From NCBI GenBank assembly GCA_016699815.1, contig CP065012.1, positions 2,294,001-2,358,000 of the forward strand: DNA of 64,000 nt, given 5' to 3'. Positions 1 to 7,392 of the stretch are shown in pieces. The position numbers and the translations under genes were made by a program. The notes beneath the pieces are model-generated. The model was given only the letters and a program-made list of their open reading frames with translations. It searched no databases and was not told where the DNA came from. Source of the DNA: Chitinophagaceae bacterium. GTDB lineage: Bacteria; Bacteroidota; Bacteroidia; Chitinophagales; Chitinophagaceae. The number at the start of each line of letters is the position of its first letter. The first letter of the stretch is position 1.

Positions 1-326
1 TGATTACAACCGGCCCTAATTCTGTAGTATATTATTGGCAAGCAGGCGGTGATTTCGGTCATCCCATCGGTTTAACTTCAGGTTTATCATGGTATGGAGA
101 TTTTGCACCAGAAATTACCTTTAATGTTGATAATGATATGGTAAGCGTTGTAAACTTTGTTGCTCCTGGAAGCCCTGTAATGGGTGTGTTCAACAATCCA
201 AGTTATAACACTTTCCCAAGCAGGTTCGATCCATCTGACCATAGCATTTACGCTTGTTTTAACTACAATAACAACCCGCTTCGTGGGTTCTACGATACGT
301 TAACTTATATCGGCCCAAGACCGTAA
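1..326 (+). CDS. C-terminal fragment of an unrecognised, probably secreted protein
   Basis: The reading frame is open from base 3 to a stop at 324-326, so the 5' end lies outside the window and about 107 C-terminal residues are visible. The fragment is rich in Asn, Gly, Tyr, Phe and Pro (for example a YYWQAGGDF stretch near its start and NPSYNTFPSRFDPSD further on). It has no charged helical segments and no membrane span. That composition fits a beta-rich extracytoplasmic domain of a Bacteroidota lipoprotein, but I do not recognise the family. A hairpin terminator follows directly, so this is the last gene of its transcript. Confidence 0.6.
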   Translation, partial: ITTGPNSVVYYWQAGGDFGHPIGLTSGLSWYGDFAPEITFNVDNDMVSVVNFVAPGSPVMGVFNNPSYNTFPSRFDPSDHSIYACFNYNNNPLRGFYDTLTYIGPRP

Positions 327-348
327 TTGTTTGTAATAGTTTATTTTG

Positions 349-379
349 AAAGGCTACTTTTCGGTAGCCTTTCTTTTTT
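349..379 (+). terminator. Rho-independent terminator
   Basis: A 9-bp perfect stem (AAAGGCTAC / GTAGCCTTT) with a 6-base loop is followed by C and six T. It closes the transcript of the truncated first gene, before the rplS promoter. Confidence 0.85.
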
Positions 380-433
380 GGTAAAGCAGTGATATTTTAA
401 GGGAATTACTTAAAAAGTTCAATTTCTTTTCCT

Positions 434-441
434 TACCTTTG
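434..441 (+). promoter_or_regulatory. Bacteroidota -7 element (TACCTTTG) for rplS
   Basis: TACCTTTG matches the TAnnTTTG consensus of the Bacteroidota primary sigma factor. It ends 20 bases before the rplS ATG and lies just after a terminator, which is the expected place. No convincing TTTG -33 element is visible. Confidence 0.5.
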
Positions 442-461
442 CCGTCCTAAATTTTACGGAA

Positions 462-824
462 ATGAATGCAGTTCAGTTTGTACACGACCAGCTAACCAAT
501 AAGGCCAAATTACCCACTTTTAAAGCGGGTGATAATATTACAGTAAACTATAAAATTGTTGAAGGCAATAAAGAACGTATCCAAAGCTTTAAAGGAGATG
601 TAATAAAACGACAGGGAAATGGAGCAACCGCTTCTTTTACCGTGCGTAAAATAAGTGATGGTATAGGTGTAGAACGCCTTTTCCCCATCTTTTCGCCAAA
701 TATAGATAGTATTGTTTTGAATAAAACCGGCCGTGTTCGCCGTTCTAAGCTCTACTTTTTGCGTGAAAGAAGCGGTAAAAGTGCACGTATTAAAGAAAAA
801 AGGATAGTGACTACAGTAAAATAA
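462..824 (+). CDS. rplS: 50S ribosomal protein L19
   Basis: L19 sits at the 30S-50S interface of the ribosome. The 120 residues match the family: the PTFKAGDNITVNYKIVEG region near residues 19-36, the conserved GDVIKRQGNGATASFTVRKI segment, then GVERLFPIFSP around residues 69-79. The basic tail contains RVRRSKLYFLRER. The length is usual for L19. The start is the first ATG after the -7 element, with no clear Shine-Dalgarno. It is a single-gene transcript flanked by two hairpin terminators, without rpsP, rimM or trmD neighbours. Confidence 0.97.
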   Translation: MNAVQFVHDQLTNKAKLPTFKAGDNITVNYKIVEGNKERIQSFKGDVIKRQGNGATASFTVRKISDGIGVERLFPIFSPNIDSIVLNKTGRVRRSKLYFLRERSGKSARIKEKRIVTTVK

Positions 825-849
825 CGGTTTGCATGTAGTAGAAAATACT

Positions 850-884
850 AAAAAGGGAATATTGTTAAATGTTCCCTTTTTTTA
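850..884 (+). terminator. Rho-independent terminator after rplS
   Basis: AAAAAGGGAA pairs with TTCCCTTTTTT across a loop of about 12 bases and runs into a T-tract, 26 bases after the rplS stop codon. Confidence 0.75.
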
Positions 885-1025
885 TGAACAAATATTTTGA
901 TTTTAGGGGCTTGGAAAGTATATTTATAGCCTATTAAATTTATTACCTCACTTAATTTATTCTTATAGCAATACTTTACATCCCCAAAGTTTACGGTATT
1001 ATTTAACCTTAAAACTTAAAAAACA

Positions 1026-1151
1026 ATGCGTTGGATTAAAGTATTAGGATTTGTAGCATTTATTGCTTTTTTGGTAAGTTCTTGTGCTCGTGGTATATCC
1101 ACTTACGAAGCAGCAAATGGAAAAGCCAAATGCGGTAAGTATCTTAGGTAG
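1026..1151 (+). CDS. 41-residue predicted lipoprotein
   Basis: A short ORF of 41 codons starts at ATG 1026 and stops at TAG 1149-1151. Residues 1-19 form a basic n-region (MRWIK) and a hydrophobic core ending in the lipobox LVSS-C with Cys20, so a signal-peptidase II lipoprotein is predicted. The mature part is only 22 residues, with a second Cys (Cys36) in a basic KAKCGKYLR tail. It lies between two terminators and is thus its own transcript. I do not know a function. The clean signal peptide and isolated transcription unit argue for a real gene. Confidence 0.6.
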   Translation: MRWIKVLGFVAFIAFLVSSCARGISTYEAANGKAKCGKYLR

Positions 1152-1180
1152 TTTAAAATAATTTTTTTTTCCTGGTTAAC

Positions 1181-1207
1181 GGCTGTTGTTTAAAACAGCT
1201 TTTTTTG
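1181..1207 (+). terminator. Rho-independent terminator after the small lipoprotein gene
   Basis: GCTGTT pairs with AACAGC around a 6-base loop and is followed by seven T. It is about 30 bases after the stop of the 41-codon ORF. Confidence 0.75.
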
Positions 1208-1245
1208 TGTTTGTTAAAATAAAAATACCTTATTCAATATAGCTG

Positions 1246-1253
1246 TATCTTTG
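1246..1253 (+). promoter_or_regulatory. Bacteroidota -7 element (TATCTTTG) for tatA
   Basis: TATCTTTG is an exact TAnnTTTG match, 20 bases before the tatA ATG and downstream of a terminator. Confidence 0.5.
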
Positions 1254-1273
1254 TTCTTTAAATACTTATAAAA

Positions 1274-1498
1274 ATGTTTACGACAAATTTACTCTGGAGC
1301 ATGCCGGGAGGCGGTGAGTGGATATTTATTTTAATTGCCATATTATTGCTTTTTGGCGGCCGGAAAATTCCTGAATTAATGCGGGGGATTGGCCGTGGGA
1401 TGAGGGAATTTAGTGATGCAAAAAATAATGTGAAAAACGAAATTGAGGAAGGCATGAAAGAAAAAGATATAAAAAAAGAAGAACAAACGGCCCGCTAA
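1274..1498 (+). CDS. tatA: Sec-independent translocase subunit TatA/TatE family
   Basis: TatA forms the inner-membrane pore of the twin-arginine pathway, which exports folded proteins. The 74-residue protein has the typical order: a short periplasmic N-terminus, one membrane segment around residues 14-26 (EWIFILIAILLLFGG), the FGGRKIPELMRGIGRGMREF hinge and amphipathic helix, then a charged Lys/Glu-rich tail. The F-G-x-x-x-I/L-P-E pattern is diagnostic. tatC and tatB are not adjacent. A hairpin terminator follows, so it is probably transcribed alone. Confidence 0.93.
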   Translation: MFTTNLLWSMPGGGEWIFILIAILLLFGGRKIPELMRGIGRGMREFSDAKNNVKNEIEEGMKEKDIKKEEQTAR

Positions 1499-1520
1499 TT
1501 TTATCCGCTTAAGAAATGGA

Positions 1521-1552
1521 GCCAAAATGTTTATTCATTTTGGCTTTTTTTT
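1521..1552 (+). terminator. Rho-independent terminator between tatA and gatA
   Basis: A 9-bp perfect stem (GCCAAAATG / CATTTTGGC) with loop TTTATT is followed by eight T. The upstream in-frame ATG of gatA at 1527 lies inside the left arm, so that ATG should not be the real start. Confidence 0.9.
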
Positions 1553-1583
1553 AAAAATCCCGCTCACCGTATTTTACCTCCAA

Positions 1584-3026
1584 ATGTTTGAATTTACCCA
1601 TATTGAAGCTTACCATACTCAATTACAAAATAAGCAAACTACTTGTATTGCAGCCGTAAGGCATTACTTATCTCAAATTAAGAAGCATAATGAGTTAAAT
1701 GCCTTTATATCAGTTTTTACAGATGAAGCCCTGGCCAAAGCTGCTGAACTGGATGCAAAAAGAACAGAAGGGCAACCTATTAAAAAACTGCATGGCGTGG
1801 TAATAGCCATAAAAGATGTGATATGCTATAAAGGCCATAAGGTATCGGCAGCATCGGCTATGTTAAAAAATTTTGTTTCGCTTTATACGGCAACGGCTTT
1901 ACAATATTTAATAGATGAAGATGCTATTATTATCGGCAGCACCAATTGCGATGAATTTGCCATGGGCAGCAGTAATGAAAATTCTGCATATGGCAAGGTG
2001 TTGAATGCATCAGATAAAACAAAAGTTCCCGGTGGATCATCAGGCGGAAGCGCCGTAGCGGTGCAAGCCAATATGTGTATGCTTAGCCTGGGTAGCGATA
2101 CCGGCGGAAGTGTAAGGCAGCCTGCAGATTTTTGTGGGGTTATTGGCTTAAAGCCGGGTTATGGGCGGGTTTCCAGGTATGGCCTTATTGCTTATGCTTC
2201 TTCCTTTGATCAAATTGGTATTTTTGGAACTACATTACAAGATGTAGCCTTGCTGCTGCAAATTATGAGCAAGCCAGATAAGCAAGACAGTACCATGCTG
2301 CAAACAGCTCCTTATAATGAGGTAACCGGAATTAATTTAACTCCCGAAAAAAAATTACGTATTTGTTATTTTCGGGAAGCATTGGAGCATCAAGGCCTGG
2401 ATGCTGAAATAAAAGAGAAAATACAAAATTATATTTCCAGTTTATCAGATAATGGGTTTCGGGTAGATGAAATATCCTTTGATTTGCTGGATTATATAGT
2501 ACCCACATATTATGTACTTACCACTGCCGAAGCAAGCAGTAATTTAGGCAGGTACGACGGTATACGCTATGGCTATTCAACAAAAAAACAAACCATAAAC
2601 CTTGAAGAATTCTATTCCTCGAACCGCTCCGAAGGTTTTGGAATAGAAGTTAAACGCCGCATTATGCTGGGTACATTTGTATTAAGTACGGGCTATTACG
2701 ATGCATACTTTTCAAAAGCGCAAAAAATAAGGCGCATGCTGGTAGAAAAAATCAATAATGTATTTGATAAGTATGATATAGTAATAATGCCAGTGAGCCC
2801 CACAACGGCTTTCCCTATTGGTTGCAACAATAAAAACCCGGTTGCCATGTACCTTGCTGATATTTATACCGTATTTGCCAATCTTACAGGCATTGCCGCT
2901 ATTGCCTTACCCTTATTTTCACATAGTAATAACCTTCCTTTTGGCCTTCAAATTATGTCAAAAAGCAATAATGAGTTAATTTTGTTAAAGGCTGCCAATG
3001 ATTTTATGCAGTTGAAAACAAGGTAA
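1584..3026 (+). CDS. gatA: Asp-tRNA(Asn)/Glu-tRNA(Gln) amidotransferase subunit A
   Basis: GatA is the glutaminase/amidase subunit of GatCAB, which converts Glu-tRNA(Gln) or Asp-tRNA(Asn) to the correct amidated form. The amidase signature is intact: Lys77 in VVIAIKDV, Ser152 in PGGSSGGSA and Ser176 in SDTGGSVRQP form the Ser-cisSer-Lys triad, followed by GVIGLKPGYGRVSRYGL. The frame is open from ATG 1527, but that codon is inside a terminator hairpin. I therefore take ATG 1584 (MFEFTHIEAY), giving 480 residues, the normal GatA length. gatB and gatC are not adjacent. The lytic transglycosylase gene begins 25 bases downstream. Confidence 0.95.
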   Translation: MFEFTHIEAYHTQLQNKQTTCIAAVRHYLSQIKKHNELNAFISVFTDEALAKAAELDAKRTEGQPIKKLHGVVIAIKDVICYKGHKVSAASAMLKNFVSLYTATALQYLIDEDAIIIGSTNCDEFAMGSSNENSAYGKVLNASDKTKVPGGSSGGSAVAVQANMCMLSLGSDTGGSVRQPADFCGVIGLKPGYGRVSRYGLIAYASSFDQIGIFGTTLQDVALLLQIMSKPDKQDSTMLQTAPYNEVTGINLTPEKKLRICYFREALEHQGLDAEIKEKIQNYISSLSDNGFRVDEISFDLLDYIVPTYYVLTTAEASSNLGRYDGIRYGYSTKKQTINLEEFYSSNRSEGFGIEVKRRIMLGTFVLSTGYYDAYFSKAQKIRRMLVEKINNVFDKYDIVIMPVSPTTAFPIGCNNKNPVAMYLADIYTVFANLTGIAAIALPLFSHSNNLPFGLQIMSKSNNELILLKAANDFMQLKTR

Positions 3027-3051
3027 AATAGTAAAATAAATTTTTAATTTA

Positions 3052-4203
3052 TTGAGACAGGTATCAGTTTATATTTTATTAATTGCGTTAATGCCTTTTG
3101 GGTTAGTAGCACAAAAATCAGATTCCGTTTTACAATCGGAATCTGTAGATAGTACAATAGAAACCGATATAGCCCAAAATGCAATTATTGATGAAATTAT
3201 TGAGCAAAAAACAGTACCACAAAAAGATAAGGTTCAATATTTCAGCCAGCTTACACGCTATGGGTTTAAAAACCTGTTTAATTCCTTTAGCTATAATCCT
3301 TCATTACCCTATTCGTCCCAGGTAAATCCACTGGCAGAAAGCTATATGCAGGGTTACCTGAGGTCTCACAGTAAATCTCTGCTCAAAATGAAAACCTGGG
3401 CAACGCCTTATTTTGGGTTTATAGACAATGTTTTTTCGCAGTATGGTTTACCCAGGGAGCTTAAATACCTTGCGGTAATAGAAAGCCATTTAAGTACAGG
3501 GGCAACAAGTTGGGTTGGCGCTGCAGGGCCCTGGCAATTTATGCCTTACACCGCTAGGGAATATGGCCTATTGGTTAATGGCGTTTACGATGAGCGCAGG
3601 GATTATTTAAAAAGCACACATGCTGCAGCACGCTACCTGCTAAGCCTGTATAAGCAAACCCATGACTGGTTGCTGGTAATTGCCGCTTATAACGGTGGAC
3701 CAGGAAGGGTTTTTAGTGCCATAAAACGCAGCGGAAGCCGCAATTTTTGGGCACTGCAATATTATCTACCCGAAGAAAGCCGTAACCATGTAAAAAAATT
3801 TATAGCTACCCATTACATTATGGAAGGCAATAACCCGCTCAGTTATAATAATGCAGTTGCGGTAATAAATCCTTACGATAATAAGCCCGATATTTCACTC
3901 AAAGAAGCAGAAACTGCCGAAACACAAACCATTACCGGCAAATTTAATGCGGTAATAATAGCTAAAAACCTTTCCATGGCAATTACTGAATTTAACCGCT
4001 ACAACCCTGGTTTTGACCAGCTAATAAGCGCCAATGGCCAGTATGAACTGGTATTGCCGATAGATAAAATGCAAGTATTTAATGCCAATAAATATACGAT
4101 TCTCAATGAATGCGTTCAATATTTGCTGAGCGATTTTGATGTACCCAATAATAAAACCGTTTACCCGTCTAAGTATAATAAGTACCGGAAAAAAGGGGAG
4201 TAA
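3052..4203 (+). CDS. Membrane/periplasmic lytic transglycosylase, SLT domain (MltD-like)
   Basis: The enzyme is predicted to cleave peptidoglycan glycan strands and form 1,6-anhydro ends, in the periplasm or at the outer membrane. Residues 1-20 form a signal peptide ending FGLVA-Q. The SLT domain spans about 115-260: the catalytic Glu144 in LAVIESHLS, then GAAGPWQFMPYTAREYGL and AAYNGGPGRV. The C-terminal 100 residues may be a degenerate LysM or MltD-type tail, but no clear LysM is visible. The start is TTG 3052: a stop at 3037-3039 excludes anything further upstream, and the signal peptide begins right at this codon. It may be co-transcribed with gatA. Confidence 0.88.
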   Translation: MRQVSVYILLIALMPFGLVAQKSDSVLQSESVDSTIETDIAQNAIIDEIIEQKTVPQKDKVQYFSQLTRYGFKNLFNSFSYNPSLPYSSQVNPLAESYMQGYLRSHSKSLLKMKTWATPYFGFIDNVFSQYGLPRELKYLAVIESHLSTGATSWVGAAGPWQFMPYTAREYGLLVNGVYDERRDYLKSTHAAARYLLSLYKQTHDWLLVIAAYNGGPGRVFSAIKRSGSRNFWALQYYLPEESRNHVKKFIATHYIMEGNNPLSYNNAVAVINPYDNKPDISLKEAETAETQTITGKFNAVIIAKNLSMAITEFNRYNPGFDQLISANGQYELVLPIDKMQVFNANKYTILNECVQYLLSDFDVPNNKTVYPSKYNKYRKKGE

Positions 4204-4242
4204 CTACCTGTATAAATTTTGATTGTTTGCGAAGAGTTCCGG

Positions 4243-5529
4243 TTATTGGTTTTCTAATACCTGCTTTATAGCTGCTGCTTTTAATAGGCTTTCTTCGTAT
4301 TCATTTTCGGCTATACTATTAAAGGTAATGCCTCCGCCGGCAGCATAAGATAGCTTTTGGTTTTCCTCATCATAAAAAATACTCCGGATTACTACGTTAA
4401 AATCAAAATTAGATTGTGGGGTAATATAACCAATTGACCCCGAAAATAAACCCCGGCCAATTTCTTCGTATTGATCTATTAGTTCCATTACCCTTTTTTT
4501 GGGTGCACCCGTCATGGAACCCATAGGAAAGCATACTTTAATGGCATCGGCCCAATGTATATCAGCAGGTAATTCGCCCTGTATGGTGCTTATCATTTGA
4601 AACACCTGTGGAAAAGTATAAATACCACACAATTCTTTTACGGTAACGGAACCAGCCTTGCAAACCCTGCTTAAATCGTTGCGAACCAGGTCCACAATCA
4701 TCACATTTTCGCTTCTTTCTTTTTGGCTCTCACTTAGTTCAGTTTTATATTGATTATCTAAAACGCAATTTTGGGTATTTCTTTTTGCTGTGCCTTTAAT
4801 GGGTTGGCAAATTAGTTGGTTACCGGTTTTTTTCAGGAACCTCTCAGGGCTTGCAGCAATACAATATTTTTTATTTAACTTATACAAAGATGCAAATGGA
4901 TTGGGAGAAACCGAATTTAATTTATGAAAGGTTGCAATAGCGTCTATGCCTGCATTATGGGCAATAAACTGCTGGCAAAAATTAATTTCATAGCAATCAC
5001 CCCTTTGAATATGGGCTTTTATTTGATTAAGTTTCAAAAGGTATTCCTGCTTATTAAAAACAGGCTCTAATGAAAAATTAGTTTTGGCTTGAAAATTTTC
5101 TGTTTTTTCATTGAGTATTTCATCAACTACCTGCCTGGCATTTTTATTGCCTATAACCTGAACCTTATTCCCTGATACTTTTACAATAATTTCGGGTTCA
5201 AAAAAATAACCAATTCCAAAGTTTATAAAGGGAGGATGCCGTGTAACTAAATTTTCCAGGCTGTTTTTAAGGTCGTACCCCAGGTGCCCAAAAAGCCAGC
5301 CAGGCTTTTCATTAAAAAAATCTTTGAGTTGTTGAAACGGGTTTTCGGCCGTTAAATGCAGGTTACGTGTTGCGCCAGCTGCTAACAGGTAATCAAATTC
5401 TTTGTTTTGAGATGGGTAACCATTATTATCCAAAAAACAAAAAATGCTAAACCGGTTAGCCCAGTTCAGCAACTTAAGTTTAAACCCTCCGATATCGGTT
5501 ATGAAAATTTGTGGATGCGTTGGTTTCAA
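4243..5529 (-). CDS. pabB: Aminodeoxychorismate synthase component I
   Basis: PabB converts chorismate plus ammonia to 4-amino-4-deoxychorismate, the first step of p-aminobenzoate and folate synthesis. The C-terminal chorismate-binding domain is complete, with RGDCYEINFCQQF, ASPERFLK, the PIKGTAKR motif (lysine characteristic of PabB), SENVMIVDLVRNDLSR and the FPMGSMTGAPKKRVMELID signature. At 428 residues it has no fused glutamine amidotransferase or lyase domain, and no pabA or pabC lies nearby. Anthranilate synthase TrpE is the alternative, but PIKGT and the lack of trp neighbours favour PabB. It starts 6 bases after the stop of the acidic protein gene, so the two are probably co-transcribed. 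Confidence 0.88.
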   Translation of the reverse strand: MKPTHPQIFITDIGGFKLKLLNWANRFSIFCFLDNNGYPSQNKEFDYLLAAGATRNLHLTAENPFQQLKDFFNEKPGWLFGHLGYDLKNSLENLVTRHPPFINFGIGYFFEPEIIVKVSGNKVQVIGNKNARQVVDEILNEKTENFQAKTNFSLEPVFNKQEYLLKLNQIKAHIQRGDCYEINFCQQFIAHNAGIDAIATFHKLNSVSPNPFASLYKLNKKYCIAASPERFLKKTGNQLICQPIKGTAKRNTQNCVLDNQYKTELSESQKERSENVMIVDLVRNDLSRVCKAGSVTVKELCGIYTFPQVFQMISTIQGELPADIHWADAIKVCFPMGSMTGAPKKRVMELIDQYEEIGRGLFSGSIGYITPQSNFDFNVVIRSIFYDEENQKLSYAAGGGITFNSIAENEYEESLLKAAAIKQVLENQ

Positions 5530-5535
5530 ATTATT

Positions 5536-5973
5536 TTAAAAGTCATCTTCCTCGTCGTCGTAATTGCCGCCTTCATTGTCAAACAAGCCAAATTCTTTAA
5601 AGTCATCATCAAGCCCAAGGTCATCGTCTTCTTTACCTTTTTTGGTGGTGCTTTTTTTGGCGGCAGATTTAGGGATGTCAAATTCATCAAAATCCGGATC
5701 CCAGTTATCTTCTTCTTCTTTCTTTTCCCATTCATCTTCTACTTCTTCATCACCGTCATCATCATCGTCATCATCATTTTTCTTTGAAGATTTTTTTCTG
5801 GAAGGTTTTGCTTTGGAGGCCGGCTTTACTTCGTCATCTTCCAGGTCAAAATCTTCATCATCTTCCAACTCATCATCCTCTGTATTTTTTACAGGGGTAT
5901 TTTTCTTGCCTTTTGGTTCAGGCGTACTTTTATTCGTTTCTATTTTTTTACCTTTTTCAGATTTAGGTGCCAT
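5536..5973 (-). CDS. Very acidic, low-complexity protein of unknown function
   Basis: This 145-residue protein is mostly Asp, Glu, Lys and Ser. Basic N-terminal and central blocks (MAPKSEKGKK; KPSRKKSSKK) alternate with acidic runs, including eight Asp in a row near residue 67. A short ordered-looking patch, NWDPDFDEFDIPKSAAKK, lies near residues 88-105, and the tail ends NYDDEEDDF. There is no signal peptide or membrane segment, and it is probably intrinsically disordered. The opposite strand is also open because GAT/GAA runs read as Ser/Phe, but this strand has the ATG, normal codon use and tight spacing (6 bases) to pabB. The function is unknown. I recall similar acidic proteins in other Bacteroidota, but cannot confirm it here. 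Confidence 0.75.
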   Translation of the reverse strand: MAPKSEKGKKIETNKSTPEPKGKKNTPVKNTEDDELEDDEDFDLEDDEVKPASKAKPSRKKSSKKNDDDDDDDGDEEVEDEWEKKEEEDNWDPDFDEFDIPKSAAKKSTTKKGKEDDDLGLDDDFKEFGLFDNEGGNYDDEEDDF

Positions 5974-6055
5974 AATTAAAATTGGATTAATACTGTAAAA
6001 TTTTTACGAAATTTTTACTTGGCCAAATATTTTACTGGTTTTTTTTATTTTTTTT

Positions 6056-7318
6056 TCACACAGCCAGTAATTGATCCCTTCCGGGGCCATTGCTGATGTA
6101 TTTTATGGGAACACCCAGGTATTGACAAAGATAATCAACATACTTTTTCATAGTGGGAGGAATGGCAGCAAATTGGTTAATTTTGGTAATATCTGTTTTC
6201 CATCCTTCAAAAGATTGATAATTGGCAGTTATCTCCAGTTTATTCATTTGAAACGGGATCTTTTGTGTTTCTTCACCATTAATGCTATAGCTCCTGCATA
6301 CTTTCAATTCATCGAGTCCGTCCAGTATATCGGCTTTTGTCATTACTATTTGGGTTACACCATTTATCATACAGGCAAACTTTAAAGCTACCATATCCAT
6401 CCAGCCGCAGCGGCGTGGCCTGCCTGTGGTGCTGCCAAATTCGTTTCCGGCATTACGCAGAAAGTTGCCGGTTTCATCGAGCAGTTCTGTAGGGAAAGGC
6501 CCTTCGCCCACTCTGGTGCAATAAGCTTTTGTAATGCCAATTACTTCCTTTATTTTTTGAGGGGCAATGCCCAGCCCGGTGCATACACCTGCAGAAATGG
6601 TATTGCTGCTGGTTACAAATGGAAAGGTGCCAAAATCCACATCAAGCATACTGCCTTGTGCGCCTTCTGCCAGTACTTTTTTGCCTTCGGCAATTTTTTC
6701 ATTAATAAAATACTCCCCGTTTACAATTTTAAAGCTCCTTAAAAATTCCAGGGCATCAAAAAATTCTTCTTCCCATGCACTTATGTCTTCATTAAAATTT
6801 AGGCTATCCAGCAGGCGCTGGTGCTTGAGCCTTAGTTTAATATATTGCGTAGTAAAATTTTTATCCAGTAAATCGCCCACCCGTAACCCGTTTCTTCCGG
6901 TTTTATCCATATACGTTGGGCCAATACCTTTTAAGGTGCTGCCAATTTTTTCTTTTCCTTTTGTGAGTTCGCTGGCTTTATCTAATGCCCTGTGGGTAGG
7001 CAGTATTAAATGCGCCCTGTCGCTAATGTAAAGGTTCTTTTTATAATCAATACCAAAACTGGCTACAGCAGCACATTCTTTTTGTAAGGTAATAGCATCA
7101 AGCACCACACCATTGCCAATTAAATTTATTTTGTTCTCATGAAATATGCCGCTGGGAATTTGGTGGAGCACTACTTTTTTATCGCCTATATATAGCGTGT
7201 GCCCTGCATTTGGGCCTCCCTGAAACCGGGCCACCAATTGATAATCTTTTGCAAAAAAATCTACTATTTTTCCTTTGCCTTCATCGCCCCACTGCATCCC
7301 TAATATTACATCTACCAT
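6056..7318 (-). CDS. purA: Adenylosuccinate synthetase
   Basis: PurA joins IMP and aspartate using GTP to make adenylosuccinate, the first committed step to AMP. The 420-residue protein carries the N-terminal GMQWGDEGKGKIVDFFA P-loop-like motif with the catalytic Asp, GGPNAGHT, the GSTLKGIGPTYMDKTGRNG region (about residues 126-144), GAQGSMLDVDFGTFPFVT, and TTGRPRRCGWMDMVAL. All are standard PurA signatures and the length is usual. A TAnnTTTG element lies 20 bases upstream of the start codon, so it has its own promoter. Confidence 0.98.
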   Translation of the reverse strand: MVDVILGMQWGDEGKGKIVDFFAKDYQLVARFQGGPNAGHTLYIGDKKVVLHQIPSGIFHENKINLIGNGVVLDAITLQKECAAVASFGIDYKKNLYISDRAHLILPTHRALDKASELTKGKEKIGSTLKGIGPTYMDKTGRNGLRVGDLLDKNFTTQYIKLRLKHQRLLDSLNFNEDISAWEEEFFDALEFLRSFKIVNGEYFINEKIAEGKKVLAEGAQGSMLDVDFGTFPFVTSSNTISAGVCTGLGIAPQKIKEVIGITKAYCTRVGEGPFPTELLDETGNFLRNAGNEFGSTTGRPRRCGWMDMVALKFACMINGVTQIVMTKADILDGLDELKVCRSYSINGEETQKIPFQMNKLEITANYQSFEGWKTDITKINQFAAIPPTMKKYVDYLCQYLGVPIKYISNGPGRDQLLAV

Positions 7319-7338
7319 AAATTAAATTGATTGAGGGC

Positions 7339-7346
7339 CAAAAGTA
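7339..7346 (-). promoter_or_regulatory. Bacteroidota -7 element (TACTTTTG) for purA
   Basis: Read on the minus strand the bases are TACTTTTG, an exact TAnnTTTG match ending 20 bases before the purA ATG. A short leader of about 15 bases is implied. Confidence 0.5.
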
Positions 7347-7392
7347 AATAAAATAACGGGCAATGGATAGAACAATAAAAAGGAAGTTATTT

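Noticed and set aside
5564..5998. Long plus-strand frame opposite the acidic protein gene
   Set aside because: It is a Ser/Phe-rich shadow of GAT/GAA/AAA runs. The minus strand frame has the start codon, gene-like spacing to pabB and acidic/basic blocks typical of a real protein.
6567..7031. 154-codon plus-strand frame inside purA
   Set aside because: It is an antisense shadow of purA with Ser/Pro/Leu-rich composition.
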